DNA of 64,000 nucleotides from JAHEEM01 sp036396795 (GCA_036396795.1 DASWKF010000090.1:1-64000); one strand, 5' to 3'. Shown: positions 25,542 to 34,492, numbered from the stretch's first letter. Program-made: numbers and translations. Notes: a model not told the origin generated them from the sequence alone.

Positions 25542-26147
25542 CTACTTAAAGACGGTTGCGGCCTCTCGAATTACGCCAATGCCTGTCCAAATGAACAACA
25601 GCGCCAACACGCCGCCGACCAAAACGTCCGGCCAGAAGGCTCCGGTGACGGCCACCAGACCGGCGGCGGCGAGCACGCCGAAATTGCCGATGACGTCGTT
25701 CCTCGAGCACAACCAGACCGACCGCATGTTGATGTCTTCCCCGCGATGCTTGAGCAGCAAGCCGAAGCAGGTGAAATTGGCGATGAGGGCGAGTGCGGAA
25801 ACGACGGCCATCGCAGGGGCCAGCGGCTCGAAGCCGTGGATCACTTTGTAGGTGATTCCCGCCAGGATGCCCAGTCCGAAAGCGATCTGAATGGCCCCCT
25901 TGACGATTGCGGCTCCGCCGCGCCAGCGCAGGCTACGGCGCAAAACGTAGAGGCTGATCAGATAGGTCAGCGCGTCGCCGAGATTGTCCGCCGAATCCGC
26001 GACCAGCGCGGACGAGTCCGCGAGCACGCCGGCGACGAACTCGACGGCGAACATCACCGCGTTGATCCACAGGACCGTCAGCAGCGTGGACCGCCGAATC
26101 TGGTGGCTCTGGTCAAAGACCTCGGGTGCACAGCAAGAGTCCGACAT
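25542..26147 (-). CDS. Cation diffusion facilitator (CDF) family metal exporter
   Basis: The 201-residue membrane protein has the CDF core: LLTVLWINAVMFAVEFVAGV, ADSSALVADSADNLGDALTY with the Asp-rich HxxxD/DxxxD-type metal site (here DSADN), and GVLADS. Six hydrophobic segments end at residue 200, so the cytoplasmic C-terminal domain of larger CDFs is missing, as in short Cys-starting members (MSDSCCAPEVFDQSHQIR with a CC motif). It exports Zn, Co, Cd or Ni to the periplasm. Its ATG is directly next to the czcA remnant stop, so both once formed one operon. Confidence 0.88.
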   Translation of the reverse strand: MSDSCCAPEVFDQSHQIRRSTLLTVLWINAVMFAVEFVAGVLADSSALVADSADNLGDALTYLISLYVLRRSLRWRGGAAIVKGAIQIAFGLGILAGITYKVIHGFEPLAPAMAVVSALALIANFTCFGLLLKHRGEDINMRSVWLCSRNDVIGNFGVLAAAGLVAVTGAFWPDVLVGGVLALLFIWTGIGVIREAATVFK

Positions 26148-27350
26148 TCAGGTTGCCATCATGTGATCCGGGGATTTCTCCTTCGAGAACGCCGTATATA
26201 GCACCGGTAGCACGAAGAGCGTCAACAAGGTCGACGAAAATAAGCCGCCCACGACAACGGTCGCCAGGGGCCTTTGCACCTCGGCCCCGACTCCCGTGGC
26301 GAGCAGCATCGGGATGAGTCCGAGCGCGGCGATGCTGGCGGTCATGAGCACGGGCCTCAGCCGCGACGTCGCCCCTTGAAATACCGCAACACCGGCGGGT
26401 ATGCCGCCGTCGATCCGCTGGTTGACGGCGTTCACCAAGACCACGCCGTTGAGCACGGCGAGACCGAAGAGTGCTATGAAGCCGACGGATCCCGGGACCG
26501 AGAGATACTGACCCGAAAGAGACAACGCCGCTATCCCGCCGATCAGCGCCAGCGGCACGTTGAGCATGATCAGCAGTGCTTGACCTGCCGAGTGAAAAGC
26601 GAAATACAGCAACAGGAATATGAGGCCCAGGGACAGCGGCACGACGAGCATCAGGCGCGCTTGAGCGCGCTGCTGGTTCTCGAACTGGCCGCCGAACACC
26701 ACGCTGTAGCCCGGAGGCAGGTCGATTTCCCGGTCGATGCGCTGCCGCAACTCGGCTACCAGTCCGCCCATGTCCCTCCCGGTCACGTTCGCTTGAATCA
26801 CGACGCGCCTTTGCACGTCGTCTCGCCGTATTTGTGGCGGACCGGACTCGATGCTTACCTCTGCGACATCACCCAAACGAACCCAGGCGCCGTTTGGCGC
26901 TTGCAGGATCAGCTGGCGGATGGATTCCGGATCGTTGCGTTCCTTCTCGGCCAGGCGCATGTAGATATCGTATCGCTCGTTTCCGCGAATCACCTGCCCC
27001 GCAACCCTCCCGCCGATGGCGTCCGATACCAAGGACATGACATCGTTGATCGGGATCCCGAAGCGCGACAGCAGATTCCGATCGGGACGAACGACGAGCT
27101 GGGCCTCGCCCGCGATCTGCTCCATCGCAACGTCCCGGGCGCCTTCCACGTTTGCGGTTAGTGCCTCGAGTTCCCGCCCCTTCTCCGCCAGGACATCCAG
27201 ATCGGGCCCGAGTAGCTTGACGGCGAGCTGGGCTCTAACGCCGGACAGGAGCTCGTCCACGCGCGTGGCGATGGGCTGTGAGAAGGAGAACAACAGGCCC
27301 GGGACTTCGGACATCCTTTCCTCCATGAGCGATTGCAGACCGTAGCGATC
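26148..27350 (-). pseudogene. czcA remnant (C-terminal 40 percent only)
   Basis: The open frame encodes about 400 residues equal to the second half of an HME-RND pump: FSFSQPIATRVDELLSGVRA, then IPINDVMSLVSDAIGGRVAG and the last membrane block GLAVLNGVVLVNAVNQR, RLRPVLMTASIAALGLIPML. It begins at about DRYGLQSLMEERM, where a complete CzcA would already have passed 600 residues; the first periplasmic half and TM1-6 are gone. Upstream it abuts a CzcB-type adaptor remnant in a different frame. It cannot work as a pump, although ATG 27326 with a 392-residue open frame could be expressed. Confidence 0.85.
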
Positions 27351-27882
27351 GGCCGCGCGCCGGGCTTCCGACGCGGACCGTGGCCGCGTCCCTCGCGGGA
27401 AGGCGGGCCTCCACCCACAAGGTGGACTCGTCGGCGATCTCGAACATCATTCTGCCCGGCTCTATCGCCTCGCCGACGACGAAATCATCGCGCACGATTG
27501 TGCCCGTCGCTGGCGAGAGCAGCGTGAAGCTACCATCGGCGGAGCTCGCGTCCGTTGCACGAGTGAGCGTCTCGATCTGCTCGGCGAGCATTCCGTATGC
27601 AAGCACTCGCGCCCGCGCCTGCTGAGCCGCGACCTCGGCCTCGATGTATCGGCGCTCCGCTACGATCTCCCGCCCGAGCTCCCGCACACGCGCCCACTCT
27701 CGTTCGGTAACGATGAGATTTCCTTGGGCTTCCGCCATCTCCACGCTCGACAGCGTCACCAGCGGTTGACCCACTTCCACGCGGTCCCCCAGTCCGCCGG
27801 CTCGACGGGCATTTGCGCCCGGGACTCGGCGATCACCAGCGAAGCGGCGAGAGCCGCTACGCATAAAATTCGAATCAGCATG
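27351..27882 (-). pseudogene. czcB-type adaptor remnant
   Basis: ATG 27882, behind GGAGG, opens a signal-peptide-like frame (MLIRILCVAALAASLVIAES) that is lost after RAQMPVEPA. A different frame then reads GLGDRVEVGQPLVTLSSVEM, a hairpin rich in Ala/Arg (VAERRYIEAEVAAQQARARV) and LLSPATGTIVRDDFVVGEAI, EPGRMMFEIADESTLWVEAR, the core of a CzcB adaptor. The coding sense ends near RVGSPAR, where the sequence switches to the czcA remnant. So there is a frameshift at the 5' end and a deletion at the 3' end. Confidence 0.82.
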
Positions 27883-27955
27883 ACTGAATTCCTCCGGCAA
27901 ACGAAAGACCGCTACGTCGTCAGCGGACGACGCGGCTCGTGAGCGATGCTGGAAC

Positions 27956-28302
27956 TCAGGCGTTGGGCTGAGGTACGGGCGGCGGGAAGGTTACTGAAAA
28001 ATACGTTTGGTTCGCGAAGGGAGATCCCAGGCTTCTCTTGACCGGAGCCGGCCCGACATAGGCGAAATTCAAGGCCGCGGCATGGGTGGTGCAATGGCAG
28101 TAGTGCTCCATTGGCTCGTCGTCACTCGCGGGCGTGTCGGTGTCGGAACTTTCGAGGGAATCAGGTTCGGCGCCTGGGTGGCTATGAATTTCATGAGATC
28201 CGCTATGCTCGGTCGGAGCGGCTGCATTGCCGACATCGAAGCCGCCTCGGCCACGCTGAAAAGAAGCGTTACGAGCAATGCTCTACCGAACAGATTCGTC
28301 AT
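27956..28302 (-). pseudogene. Small secreted His/Cys-containing protein, frameshifted
   Basis: ATG 28302 opens a signal peptide (MTNLFGRALLVTLLFSVAEA). After about codon 20 the sensible frame changes: GNAAAPTEHSGSHEIHSHPG, then AEPDSLESSDTDTPASDDEP, MEHYCHCTTHAAALNFAYVG and a stop at 27956-27958. Total span is 347 nt, one base off a multiple of three, consistent with a single indel near 28243. The HEIHSHPG and HYCHCTTH clusters suggest metal binding, and the gene heads the collapsed czc locus, the same position as the His-rich protein at 16192 in the intact one. The family is unknown to me. Confidence 0.65.
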
Positions 28303-28395
28303 GTTGCATGTTTACCGCATTAGGGGCCGTGCAAATAAATGCCTCGCGAACCTGAGAAGCCGCGGGTGGAACGGCGAATATTCACCTCTCGCCGC

Positions 28396-29139
28396 TTACT
28401 CCCAGGCGCGCTCCTTGTATTCTGAATACTCCGCGCTGCCATTGTCTTCGCCGACGCAGATATGCTCGAAGATCTCCCAATCCTTCTCGAGCTTGAACAC
28501 GAGCCGCCCGTGCCAAGATTCCGTATAGGCCTTGGGATCGTGGATCGTAACGTCGTCGACCAGGGTTTCGCCGTCGACCCGCCTCAGGCGCTCCGTGACC
28601 AGCAGCTCTTCGCTGTGCGGACGGCCGGAGCGATCGAGCCAGGTTTGGTCGTTGAAGCCGCTGGTTTCGATCACCAGCGTATCGCCGTCCCAGCGGCCGA
28701 TGGAGTAACCCATCCACTGATGCATTCCGGTCAAATGGAGGTCGTCCGGGCGCGCGCGCCCGTCGGTGTAGATCCGCCGCAGCGAGTGGTCGTATTCGAA
28801 CACCTGCAACAGTTGTCCATCGACGTGGATGAGCTCGAAAGGGGTCGGAATGGTCAGCACGTAGGGGATGCCGGGCGGCAGGCAGACGAGCGTCGGGTCG
28901 TTGGCATCGAGCACGGCATTCGGGCCGACGCTGGGCCTGTTGGCCGCGAACCGTTCCGCGGCCCAATCGGTCATCGGCGGTGGCGGCTCGGCGCTGAACG
29001 TCGCGGTTCCGCCGTCGAGCAGCCACACGCCGGACAGATCCCGCGGCGACCAGCCCTGATCGGTCTGCGCGCGCGCGCCCGAAGCGGCAAGCATTCCCAT
29101 AATGAGTGTGCCAATGAGCACCTGAATCGACAGTCGCAT
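28396..29139 (-). CDS. Secreted protein of unknown function, partner of a DUF6152 protein
   Basis: The 247-residue protein has a signal peptide (VLIGTLIMGMLAASGARA-QT), then DLSGVWLLDG, LVCLPPGIPYVLTIPTPFEL, the motif MHQWMGYSIGRWDGDTLVIE and TSGFNDQTWLDRSGRPHSEE. The same GHSIGRWEGDVLVVDT-type motif is found in the C-terminal half of the protein at 35693-36757, where it is fused to a DUF6152 domain; here the DUF6152 protein is the separate gene just upstream (29155-29532). This split/fused pattern suggests physical partnership. The biochemical function is unknown. Confidence 0.75.
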   Translation of the reverse strand: MRLSIQVLIGTLIMGMLAASGARAQTDQGWSPRDLSGVWLLDGGTATFSAEPPPPMTDWAAERFAANRPSVGPNAVLDANDPTLVCLPPGIPYVLTIPTPFELIHVDGQLLQVFEYDHSLRRIYTDGRARPDDLHLTGMHQWMGYSIGRWDGDTLVIETSGFNDQTWLDRSGRPHSEELLVTERLRRVDGETLVDDVTIHDPKAYTESWHGRLVFKLEKDWEIFEHICVGEDNGSAEYSEYKERAWE

Positions 29140-29154
29140 GGTGATCTCCTTCGC

Positions 29155-29532
29155 TCAGGGGATGTAGTTGCCGAGCTCGCGACCGTCGGCCAGCACGACG
29201 CGCTGCAGGATCATCGTGTGGCTGCCGTTCTTGGCAGGGTGACCGACAACGGTGCAGCGGTCGCCGGGCTGGAGCGTCTGGTTATTCCAGCCGGCTCGCA
29301 CCAGAATCACGAGACCCGCCGTCTCCGCCACCCACTCGTGCGCGGTGCCGTCGCCGTCCGTTTCGAAGCGAATCAGTGCGTGCGGGTTCTCCCAATCGAA
29401 TGCGGTTATCGTCGCCTCGAGACTGAGCGTCGACTCCCGGTCGTAAGCGACGGCGCCGTGGTGTGCAAGCCCCGGTTTTGCCGCGAAGCACGAAGCCGCC
29501 GCGGCGGCAAGAATGAGCGCTTTGATTTCCAT
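29155..29532 (-). CDS. DUF6152-family secreted protein
   Basis: A 125-residue protein with a signal peptide (ALILAAAAASCFAAKPGLA-HH). The mature N-terminus starts at the typical HHGAVAYD, followed by LEATITAFDWENPHALIRFE and GWNNQTLQPGDRCTVVGHPA, the hallmarks of DUF6152 (one OB-like domain with a conserved NPH motif). ATG 29532 is preferred to 29547. It is in the same transcription unit as the gene at 28396. Role unknown; the two leading His may bind metal. Confidence 0.82.
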   Translation of the reverse strand: MEIKALILAAAAASCFAAKPGLAHHGAVAYDRESTLSLEATITAFDWENPHALIRFETDGDGTAHEWVAETAGLVILVRAGWNNQTLQPGDRCTVVGHPAKNGSHTMILQRVVLADGRELGNYIP

Positions 29533-29738
29533 GGTACCTCGATGCATTTGCTGTCACGCGCTACGCTGCTGCGCACGAAGGAGCAGCGTATGCGCATGCA
29601 TCGGCGCCGGCTCTCCGTTTCTTGCGATCGAATCCAAGGCGCCCGGTGGAGATTTGGCCGCAAGAAGCGGATAGCCGCCTTTCCGGCCGCCGGGGATACT
29701 CCTCACCGTTGGACAACGATGGATACGAGGGGCCTAAT

Positions 29739-30836
29739 ATGAACCATGCAAGCTCGAGCCGACGCCAGGTAATGGCTGGCGATCCTTACTCCGGCGATCG
29801 TGCCCGCTGGGACGCGGTGAAAGCGCGCGACGAGCGCGCCGACGGCCGTTTCTGGTTTTCGGTGGCGACCACGGGCGTCTATTGCTATCCGTCCTGCGCG
29901 GCGCGCCGGCCGAGGCGCGAGAACGTCGAGTTTCACGACAGCCGCGCCGAGGCTGAAAGTAGCGGTTTCCGTGCATGCAAGCGATGCCGGCCCGATCTGC
30001 CGCCGCGGCGCGCGCGTCATGCCGAGGCCGTCGCGCGCGCCTGCCGAACGATAGAGAGCGCCGAGCAGGCGCCGAGCTTGAAAGAGCTGGCCGACGCCGC
30101 CGGCTTGAGCCCGTATCACTTTCAACGCCGCTTCAAGGAGATCGCGGGCGTCACGCCCAAGCAATACGCGACGGCGTACCGGGCCCAGCGAGTGCGCCAA
30201 GGGCTTACCAACGGCACGTCGGTCACGGATGCGATGTATGACGCCGGTTACAACTCATCCGGCCGCTTCTACGAGCAGTCGAGCGCCATGCTCGGAATGA
30301 AGCCCAGCGTGTTTGCAGAAGGCGGCCGTGGCGAGGTCATTCGCTGGGACGCGACCCCAAGCTCGCTCGGCCAGGTGCTCGTCGCGGCAACCGGAAAAGG
30401 CGTCTGCGCGATTCTTCTCGGCGACGCGCGCGATGAGCTTCTCGAGGATCTGACCGCACGTTTCCCGCGCGCGACGCTCGAGCGGGCCGAGCGCGGCTCG
30501 GACTTCTCCGCCTGGGTCACGCGCGCGCTCACGTTGATCGAAACGCCCGGGCGCAAGACGGAGCTGCCGCTCGACGTAGCCGGCACGGCGTTCCAGCGTC
30601 AGGTCTGGGCGGCGCTGCGCGAGATCCCCGCTGGTGCGACCACGACCTATCGAGACGTTGCGAAGCGACTCGGCAGACCCAAAGCCGTCAGGGCCGTCGG
30701 CGCCGCGATCGCCGCCAACCCGGTCGCCGTCGCCATCCCGTGCCATCGGGTCATCGGCAGCGACGGCTCGTTGCGTGGCTATCGATGGGGAATCGAGCGC
30801 AAACAGGCGTTGCTCGATAGGGAAGCGCAGGAGTGA
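29739..30836 (+). CDS. ada: Ada: bifunctional DNA alkylation repair protein and regulator
   Basis: The 365-residue protein has all three Ada parts. Residues 20-95 are the zinc-binding methyl-phosphotriester domain (RFWFSVATTGVYCYPSCAAR and GFRACKRCRPD, four Cys). Residues 100-190 are an AraC-type helix-turn-helix (ELADAAGLSPYHFQRRFKEI). Residues 210-360 are an O6-methylguanine-DNA methyltransferase with AAIAANPVAVAIPCHRVIGS and the acceptor Cys in PCHRV. It repairs alkylated DNA and activates its own operon. ATG 29739 was chosen because upstream in-frame residues do not belong to the family. It overlaps the next gene by GTGA. Confidence 0.93.
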   Translation: MNHASSSRRQVMAGDPYSGDRARWDAVKARDERADGRFWFSVATTGVYCYPSCAARRPRRENVEFHDSRAEAESSGFRACKRCRPDLPPRRARHAEAVARACRTIESAEQAPSLKELADAAGLSPYHFQRRFKEIAGVTPKQYATAYRAQRVRQGLTNGTSVTDAMYDAGYNSSGRFYEQSSAMLGMKPSVFAEGGRGEVIRWDATPSSLGQVLVAATGKGVCAILLGDARDELLEDLTARFPRATLERAERGSDFSAWVTRALTLIETPGRKTELPLDVAGTAFQRQVWAALREIPAGATTTYRDVAKRLGRPKAVRAVGAAIAANPVAVAIPCHRVIGSDGSLRGYRWGIERKQALLDREAQE

Positions 30837-31576
30837 ATGCAGTCGGCCGACAGGCCGTCGCGGCCGGGACCGGGATAGCCGAGCGCATCGCGGCGCTCGA
30901 CTGGAAGCGCATCGAGGACGCGTTGGACGATGGCGGCTGGGCCTCGACGGGTCCGCTGCTGACGGCGCCGGAGTGTGAGGCGCTCGTCGCCGCGTACGAC
31001 GATCCGGATCGCTACCGCTCGCGCGTGGTGATGGCGAGACACAACTTCGGGCTCGGGGAGTACAAGTACTATCGCTATCCGCTACCGAGCCTGATCGAAG
31101 ACCTGCGGCGCGAGATCTATTCGCTCCTAGTGCCCGTCGCCAACCGATGGTCTCGCGCAATGGGCGCGGAGATCGACTATCCCGAGACTCTGGCCGCGAT
31201 GTTGAAGCGCTGCCACGAGGCCGGTCAATCCCGCCCGACGCCGCTGATCCTTCGCTACGGCACGGGCGACTACAACCGCCTGCATCAGGATCTCTACGGC
31301 GAGCTGCACTTTCCGCTGCAGCTCGCGGTATTGCTGAGCCGCCCCGGCGAGGACTTCCTCGGCGGTGAGCTCGTGCTCACCGAGCAGCGCCCGCGGATGC
31401 AATCCCGCGCTCACGTCGTTCCGCTGATGCAGGGTGAGGCGGTGATCTTCGCCGTGAGCCAGCGGCCGGTCCGAGGCGGGCGCGGTTACTTTCGCGTGAC
31501 GATGCGCCACGGGGTCAGCCAACTGCGCCACGGTCACCGTCATACGCTCGGTGTGATTTTCCACGACGCGGCGTGA
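30833..31576 (+). CDS. 2OG-Fe(II) oxygenase in the ada operon
   Basis: Starting with GTG 30833 (4-bp overlap with ada), the 247-residue protein has the double-stranded beta-helix iron site: YGTGDYNRLHQDLYGELHFP provides HxD, and RHTLGVIFHDAA near the C-terminus provides the distal His with an Arg region for 2-oxoglutarate. Proteins of this type (COG3826-like) are often beside ada and may oxidise alkylated substrates, but are distinct from AlkB. The substrate is not known. Co-expression with Ada supports a role in alkylation damage. Confidence 0.82.
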   Translation: MNAVGRQAVAAGTGIAERIAALDWKRIEDALDDGGWASTGPLLTAPECEALVAAYDDPDRYRSRVVMARHNFGLGEYKYYRYPLPSLIEDLRREIYSLLVPVANRWSRAMGAEIDYPETLAAMLKRCHEAGQSRPTPLILRYGTGDYNRLHQDLYGELHFPLQLAVLLSRPGEDFLGGELVLTEQRPRMQSRAHVVPLMQGEAVIFAVSQRPVRGGRGYFRVTMRHGVSQLRHGHRHTLGVIFHDAA

Positions 31577-31580
31577 GCGC

Positions 31581-32540
31581 CTACGGCCGACGACGGTAGA
31601 TGATCAGCAGCGAGTTGCCGACGAGCAGCAGCAGCACCCCCGTCAGCAAACGCCCGCCCAAGGTCAGTCCCTCCAGAACCGACGAGATCAGAATGGCGAC
31701 GATCGGCGACAGCACCACGACGTAGGCGCCCGCGACCGAGCCGATTGTCGGCAGTATCTTCATGTAGATGCCGAAGGCCAGGACGCTGCCGATCAGCACG
31801 AGATACGCATAGCCCGTCAGCCAGGGCGTCGTGAGCTCCAGTATCCACGGTGCGCCGCTCACCAAGCCCCAGGCGAGAATGACCGCGGTGCCCGCAGCCA
31901 TCCCAAAGGCGTTCAGGCGGACGGCGTTCATCTCGGTCGAGACGATTCGGGTCGCGAGCACGTTGCCCACGGCGACGATGATCGCGGAGAACACGACCAG
32001 CCCCGCACCCGAGAGCGCGCCGTCGGTGCTCAAGGCGTGCGCGATCTCGGTGCTGAAGACGACCGCCACGCCGCACATGCCGATGAAGGCCGCCGCGAGG
32101 TCGACGATGCGCGGTCGGGCGTTCATGATCAGCCATTCGGCCAGAATGTTGAACGGCACCGACACGCTGAAGATCACCGCAACGACGCCGGAGGTCAGAT
32201 ACTGCGAGCCTTCGTAGACGGCGACATAGTTCAACCCGAAATAGCAAAAGCCCTGAATCAGGACCATGCGCGCCTGCTTGTAGGTCAGCTTCAGAGACAG
32301 GCCGCTGACGGCGGCGATGCCGAAGAAGATCAATGAGGCCGCTCCCATCCGCAACGCGACGGCGACATGCGGCGAGGTGCCGTTGATCTGCGTTTGGATC
32401 GTGAACCACGTCGTTCCCCAGATCACGACCACCAACGCGTAGCCGGCGGCGACCCACCAGGTCCAACCGCTCAGTACCTGGAGCGGCACGGGCGGCGTCA
32501 AAACCGGTTCAGGCCGGATTTCGTCGGATTCAGCTCGCAT
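31581..32540 (-). CDS. EamA-family (DMT superfamily) exporter
   Basis: The 319-residue membrane protein has ten hydrophobic segments in two EamA repeats: VAAGYALVVVIWGTTWFTIQ in the first and LVVFSAIIVAVGNVLATRIV in the second. EamA proteins such as RhtA, YdcZ-like and RarD export amino acids, purines or other metabolites. The ATG at 32540 is used because the sequence upstream to 32606 is the terminator of attenuator 2. The gene converges on the 2OG oxygenase gene. Expression is probably controlled by attenuator 2. Confidence 0.9.
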   Translation of the reverse strand: MRAESDEIRPEPVLTPPVPLQVLSGWTWWVAAGYALVVVIWGTTWFTIQTQINGTSPHVAVALRMGAASLIFFGIAAVSGLSLKLTYKQARMVLIQGFCYFGLNYVAVYEGSQYLTSGVVAVIFSVSVPFNILAEWLIMNARPRIVDLAAAFIGMCGVAVVFSTEIAHALSTDGALSGAGLVVFSAIIVAVGNVLATRIVSTEMNAVRLNAFGMAAGTAVILAWGLVSGAPWILELTTPWLTGYAYLVLIGSVLAFGIYMKILPTIGSVAGAYVVVLSPIVAILISSVLEGLTLGGRLLTGVLLLLVGNSLLIIYRRRP

Positions 32541-32563
32541 GCTCGTTATGCCTGTCAGATGCC

Positions 32564-32753
32564 AAAAAAAACCCCGGTCGGCGGCTGCCTTCCGGGGTTT
32601 GTCCATCTCGAAGGCAGTCTTGTTAGAGACTGCCCGGTCGACGCGTCGCCTAGGCAGTACCCTCCCTGTGGGCCGAATACCACATGACTACCGTTACGCG
32701 GCGAGAGCATCGATTCATGGCGAGCATACTAGCCGATGACGGCGCGAATACAA
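32564..32753 (-). promoter_or_regulatory. Attenuator 2: promoter, leaderless uORF and alternative hairpins ahead of the EamA gene
   Basis: On the minus strand a -35 TTGTAT (32748-32753) and -10 TAGTAT (32726-32731), 16 bp apart, precede the uORF ATG by 7 nt. Segments: A ACTGCC (32653-32658), B GGCAGTC (32628-32634), C GACTGCC (32613-32619), D AAGGCAGCC (32583-32591). The terminator arms ACCCCGG and CCGGGGT (32592-32598, 32572-32578) enclose D and end in eight T (32564-32571). Compared with elements 1 and 3 the terminator stem carries compensating changes (CCCCGG/CCGGGG against CCCTGG/CCAGGG), which supports the fold. Confidence 0.85.
32650..32718 (-). CDS. Attenuator 2 leader peptide (22 aa)
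   Basis: The uORF starts MNRCSRRVTV and ends YSAHREGTA, with TAG inside segment A. Only the end is shared with the other two leaders: a His-Arg-x-x-Thr-Ala-stop pattern in place of HRRWTA. The codons CAC AGG GAG GGT still hold a purine run GGGAGGG resembling a ribosome-binding site, as GGAGGTGG does in the other two, which hints at selection on the RNA as well as on the peptide. Confidence 0.7.
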   Translation of the reverse strand: MNRCSRRVTVVMWYSAHREGTA

Positions 32754-32844
32754 AAGAGTTTTGCTCATGCGTCGGGCCGCGATTCTTGACTCGGCCGGGC
32801 GCCGGTCGCGTAATAGGCCCCAGCGCAGAATAAGGAGATCTTTG

Positions 32845-33192
32845 ATGAGGCGGTTCCTGCTCACCCTGCTCTTGGCAATGGCTACGTCCGCGCAGGCATT
32901 TGCGCACACGGCCTTGTCTGCGTCGCTCCCGGCCGACACCGCCGCGGTGGCCGCACCCTCCGAAATCGTGCTCGAGTTCACCGCCGATGTCCGCTTGACC
33001 TCGCTGAGCCTGCAGACGGCGGCGGGGGAGAAGAAATCGCTCGGCGCGCTTCCGTCGGCCGCGGCGCGAAAGTTTGCCGTGCCCATAGCAGAAACCCTTC
33101 CGCCAGGCGAATACGTGGTGGCCTACCGTACGGTTGGCGCCGACACGCACGTCGTTGCGGGCGAGATCAGGTTCACGGTCACCGAGACCTGA
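32845..33192 (+). CDS. copC: CopC-domain copper resistance protein
   Basis: The 115-residue protein has a signal peptide (FLLTLLLAMATSAQAFA-HT), with the mature chain starting at His as required for Cu(II) binding in CopC. ALSASLPADTAAVAAPSEIV, LEFTADVRLTSLSLQTAAGE and the C-terminal ADTHVVAGEIRFTV keep the beta-barrel pattern including a second His. AAGGAG precedes ATG 32845. CopC carries copper in the periplasm and works with CopD encoded 22 bp downstream. Confidence 0.88.
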   Translation: MRRFLLTLLLAMATSAQAFAHTALSASLPADTAAVAAPSEIVLEFTADVRLTSLSLQTAAGEKKSLGALPSAAARKFAVPIAETLPPGEYVVAYRTVGADTHVVAGEIRFTVTET

Positions 33193-33213
33193 GCAGCGGT
33201 CCGTAGCGGACGC

Positions 33214-34071
33214 ATGCTCGCCGCCCCGGACCTCGCCTGGATTGCCTGTCGTGCCCTGAGCATCGCAGCGGTCCTGCAAGCGGCGGGGGCGGTGATTTTC
33301 ATGCGGCTCTTCGGCGAGCGCAGCGACGCGCGCGGGATCGCGCAACTCTGCGCTTGGGCCGCGGGCTTGGGAATCGTTCTCACGTCGGTTCTGCAACTCC
33401 TGGGCCCCGCCCGCATGACCGCCTCCTTCGACGGCGTGCTCGATGCGTCACTGCAAACGCTCTATCTATACTCCGACGCCGGCCGGGCGCACGGCGTGAG
33501 AGTCGCCGGTCTGGCGTTGGTGCTCATTGCATCGCTCGCGCCGGGGCGGCGGCTTTACCTGGATGTGCTCGGAGCCTGCACGGCCGTCGCGTCCTTCGCC
33601 TTGATGGGGCATACGGTGACGCACGAGCCGCGCTGGCTGTTGACCGGACTCTTGCTCGTTCACGTCGCCATCATCGCGTTTTGGTTTGGGTCGCTGCTGC
33701 CGCTGAGGTGGCTGGCGCGCTCGCAGTCTCCAAAGACTGCGGCCGGAATCGTGGAGGATTTCTCGAAGATCGCCATCTGGACGGTTCCGGCGATACTCGC
33801 GGCGGGCGTAGGGCTCGCGTTTGTGCTCGTCGGCACGGTCGAGAACCTTTTCCGGCCTTACGGATTGCTGATTCTCGCAAAAAGTGCCGTGTTCGCGGTG
33901 CTTCTGGGGCTTGCGAGCCTCAACAAATGGCGTTTCGCGCCGAGGATTCGTGCCGGCAGTACGGCGGCCGTCGCCGCATTCGGGCGGACGGCGCTCGCAG
34001 AGTGGCTGCTCATGCTTGCAGTCGTTGCGATGACCGTCGTGATGACGGGGTTGTTCTCGCCTGAGGCCTGA
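33214..34071 (+). CDS. copD: CopD-family copper transport membrane protein
   Basis: The 285-residue protein has eight hydrophobic segments, including IACRALSIAAVLQAAGAVIF, YLDVLGACTAVASFALMGHT, LTGLLLVHVAIIAFWFGSLL and WTVPAILAAGVGLAFVLVGT. Histidines in SFALMGHTVTHEP and LLVHVAIIAFWFGSL fit the CopD metal-ligand pattern. It is thought to move copper across the inner membrane with CopC. The pair copCD here lacks copAB. Confidence 0.9.
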   Translation: MLAAPDLAWIACRALSIAAVLQAAGAVIFMRLFGERSDARGIAQLCAWAAGLGIVLTSVLQLLGPARMTASFDGVLDASLQTLYLYSDAGRAHGVRVAGLALVLIASLAPGRRLYLDVLGACTAVASFALMGHTVTHEPRWLLTGLLLVHVAIIAFWFGSLLPLRWLARSQSPKTAAGIVEDFSKIAIWTVPAILAAGVGLAFVLVGTVENLFRPYGLLILAKSAVFAVLLGLASLNKWRFAPRIRAGSTAAVAAFGRTALAEWLLMLAVVAMTVVMTGLFSPEA

Positions 34072-34245
34072 GGCGAATCGATCGCTTGCGCGTAGACCTC
34101 GGCAATGCGCCGATCGAGCCTGCCGCGAACGGTACCGCTTCCGGGATTCCCCGGTGGTATCCTGACGATGCTCGGCCTCGGATTGGCCGCGGCTCCTTGT
34201 TCCTTTCCGCAGCAACGTATCGGCTGCAAACACTGGAGAACGAAA

Positions 34246-34452
34246 ATGGCTGTTGCGCGTATTACCGAGATCAAGGCTTCCTCGAAGAAGGGCTTTGACG
34301 AGGCGATGAAGACCGGCCTCAGCCGGGCGGCGAAGACGCTGGATAAAATCAAAGGAGCCTGGATAGAGAACCAGGAAGTCGTCACCGATGACGATGGATC
34401 GATCACCGAGTATCGCGTTCAGCTCAAGGTGACTTTCGTGCTGAAGGACTGA
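34246..34452 (+). CDS. Dodecin family flavin-binding protein
   Basis: A 68-residue protein that is almost wholly dodecin fold: VARITEIKASSKKGFDEAMK, KTLDKIKGAWIENQEVV and YRVQLKVTFVLKD. The Trp in GAW is the residue that stacks on flavin in dodecins; twelve subunits assemble into a hollow sphere that stores riboflavin or FMN. GGAGA precedes ATG 34246. It lies 3.3 kb from the FMN riboswitch and ribH, giving a loose flavin theme. Confidence 0.9.
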   Translation: MAVARITEIKASSKKGFDEAMKTGLSRAAKTLDKIKGAWIENQEVVTDDDGSITEYRVQLKVTFVLKD

Positions 34453-34492
34453 GCGCGGCTATTCAGCGAGCGGGCTACGCCGGAGTTTCTCT

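Noticed and set aside
26148..27326. Short functional RND-type transporter
   Set aside because: It equals only the C-terminal part of CzcA, lacks the first six membrane segments and the TM4 Asp motif, and starts inside a conserved periplasmic segment.
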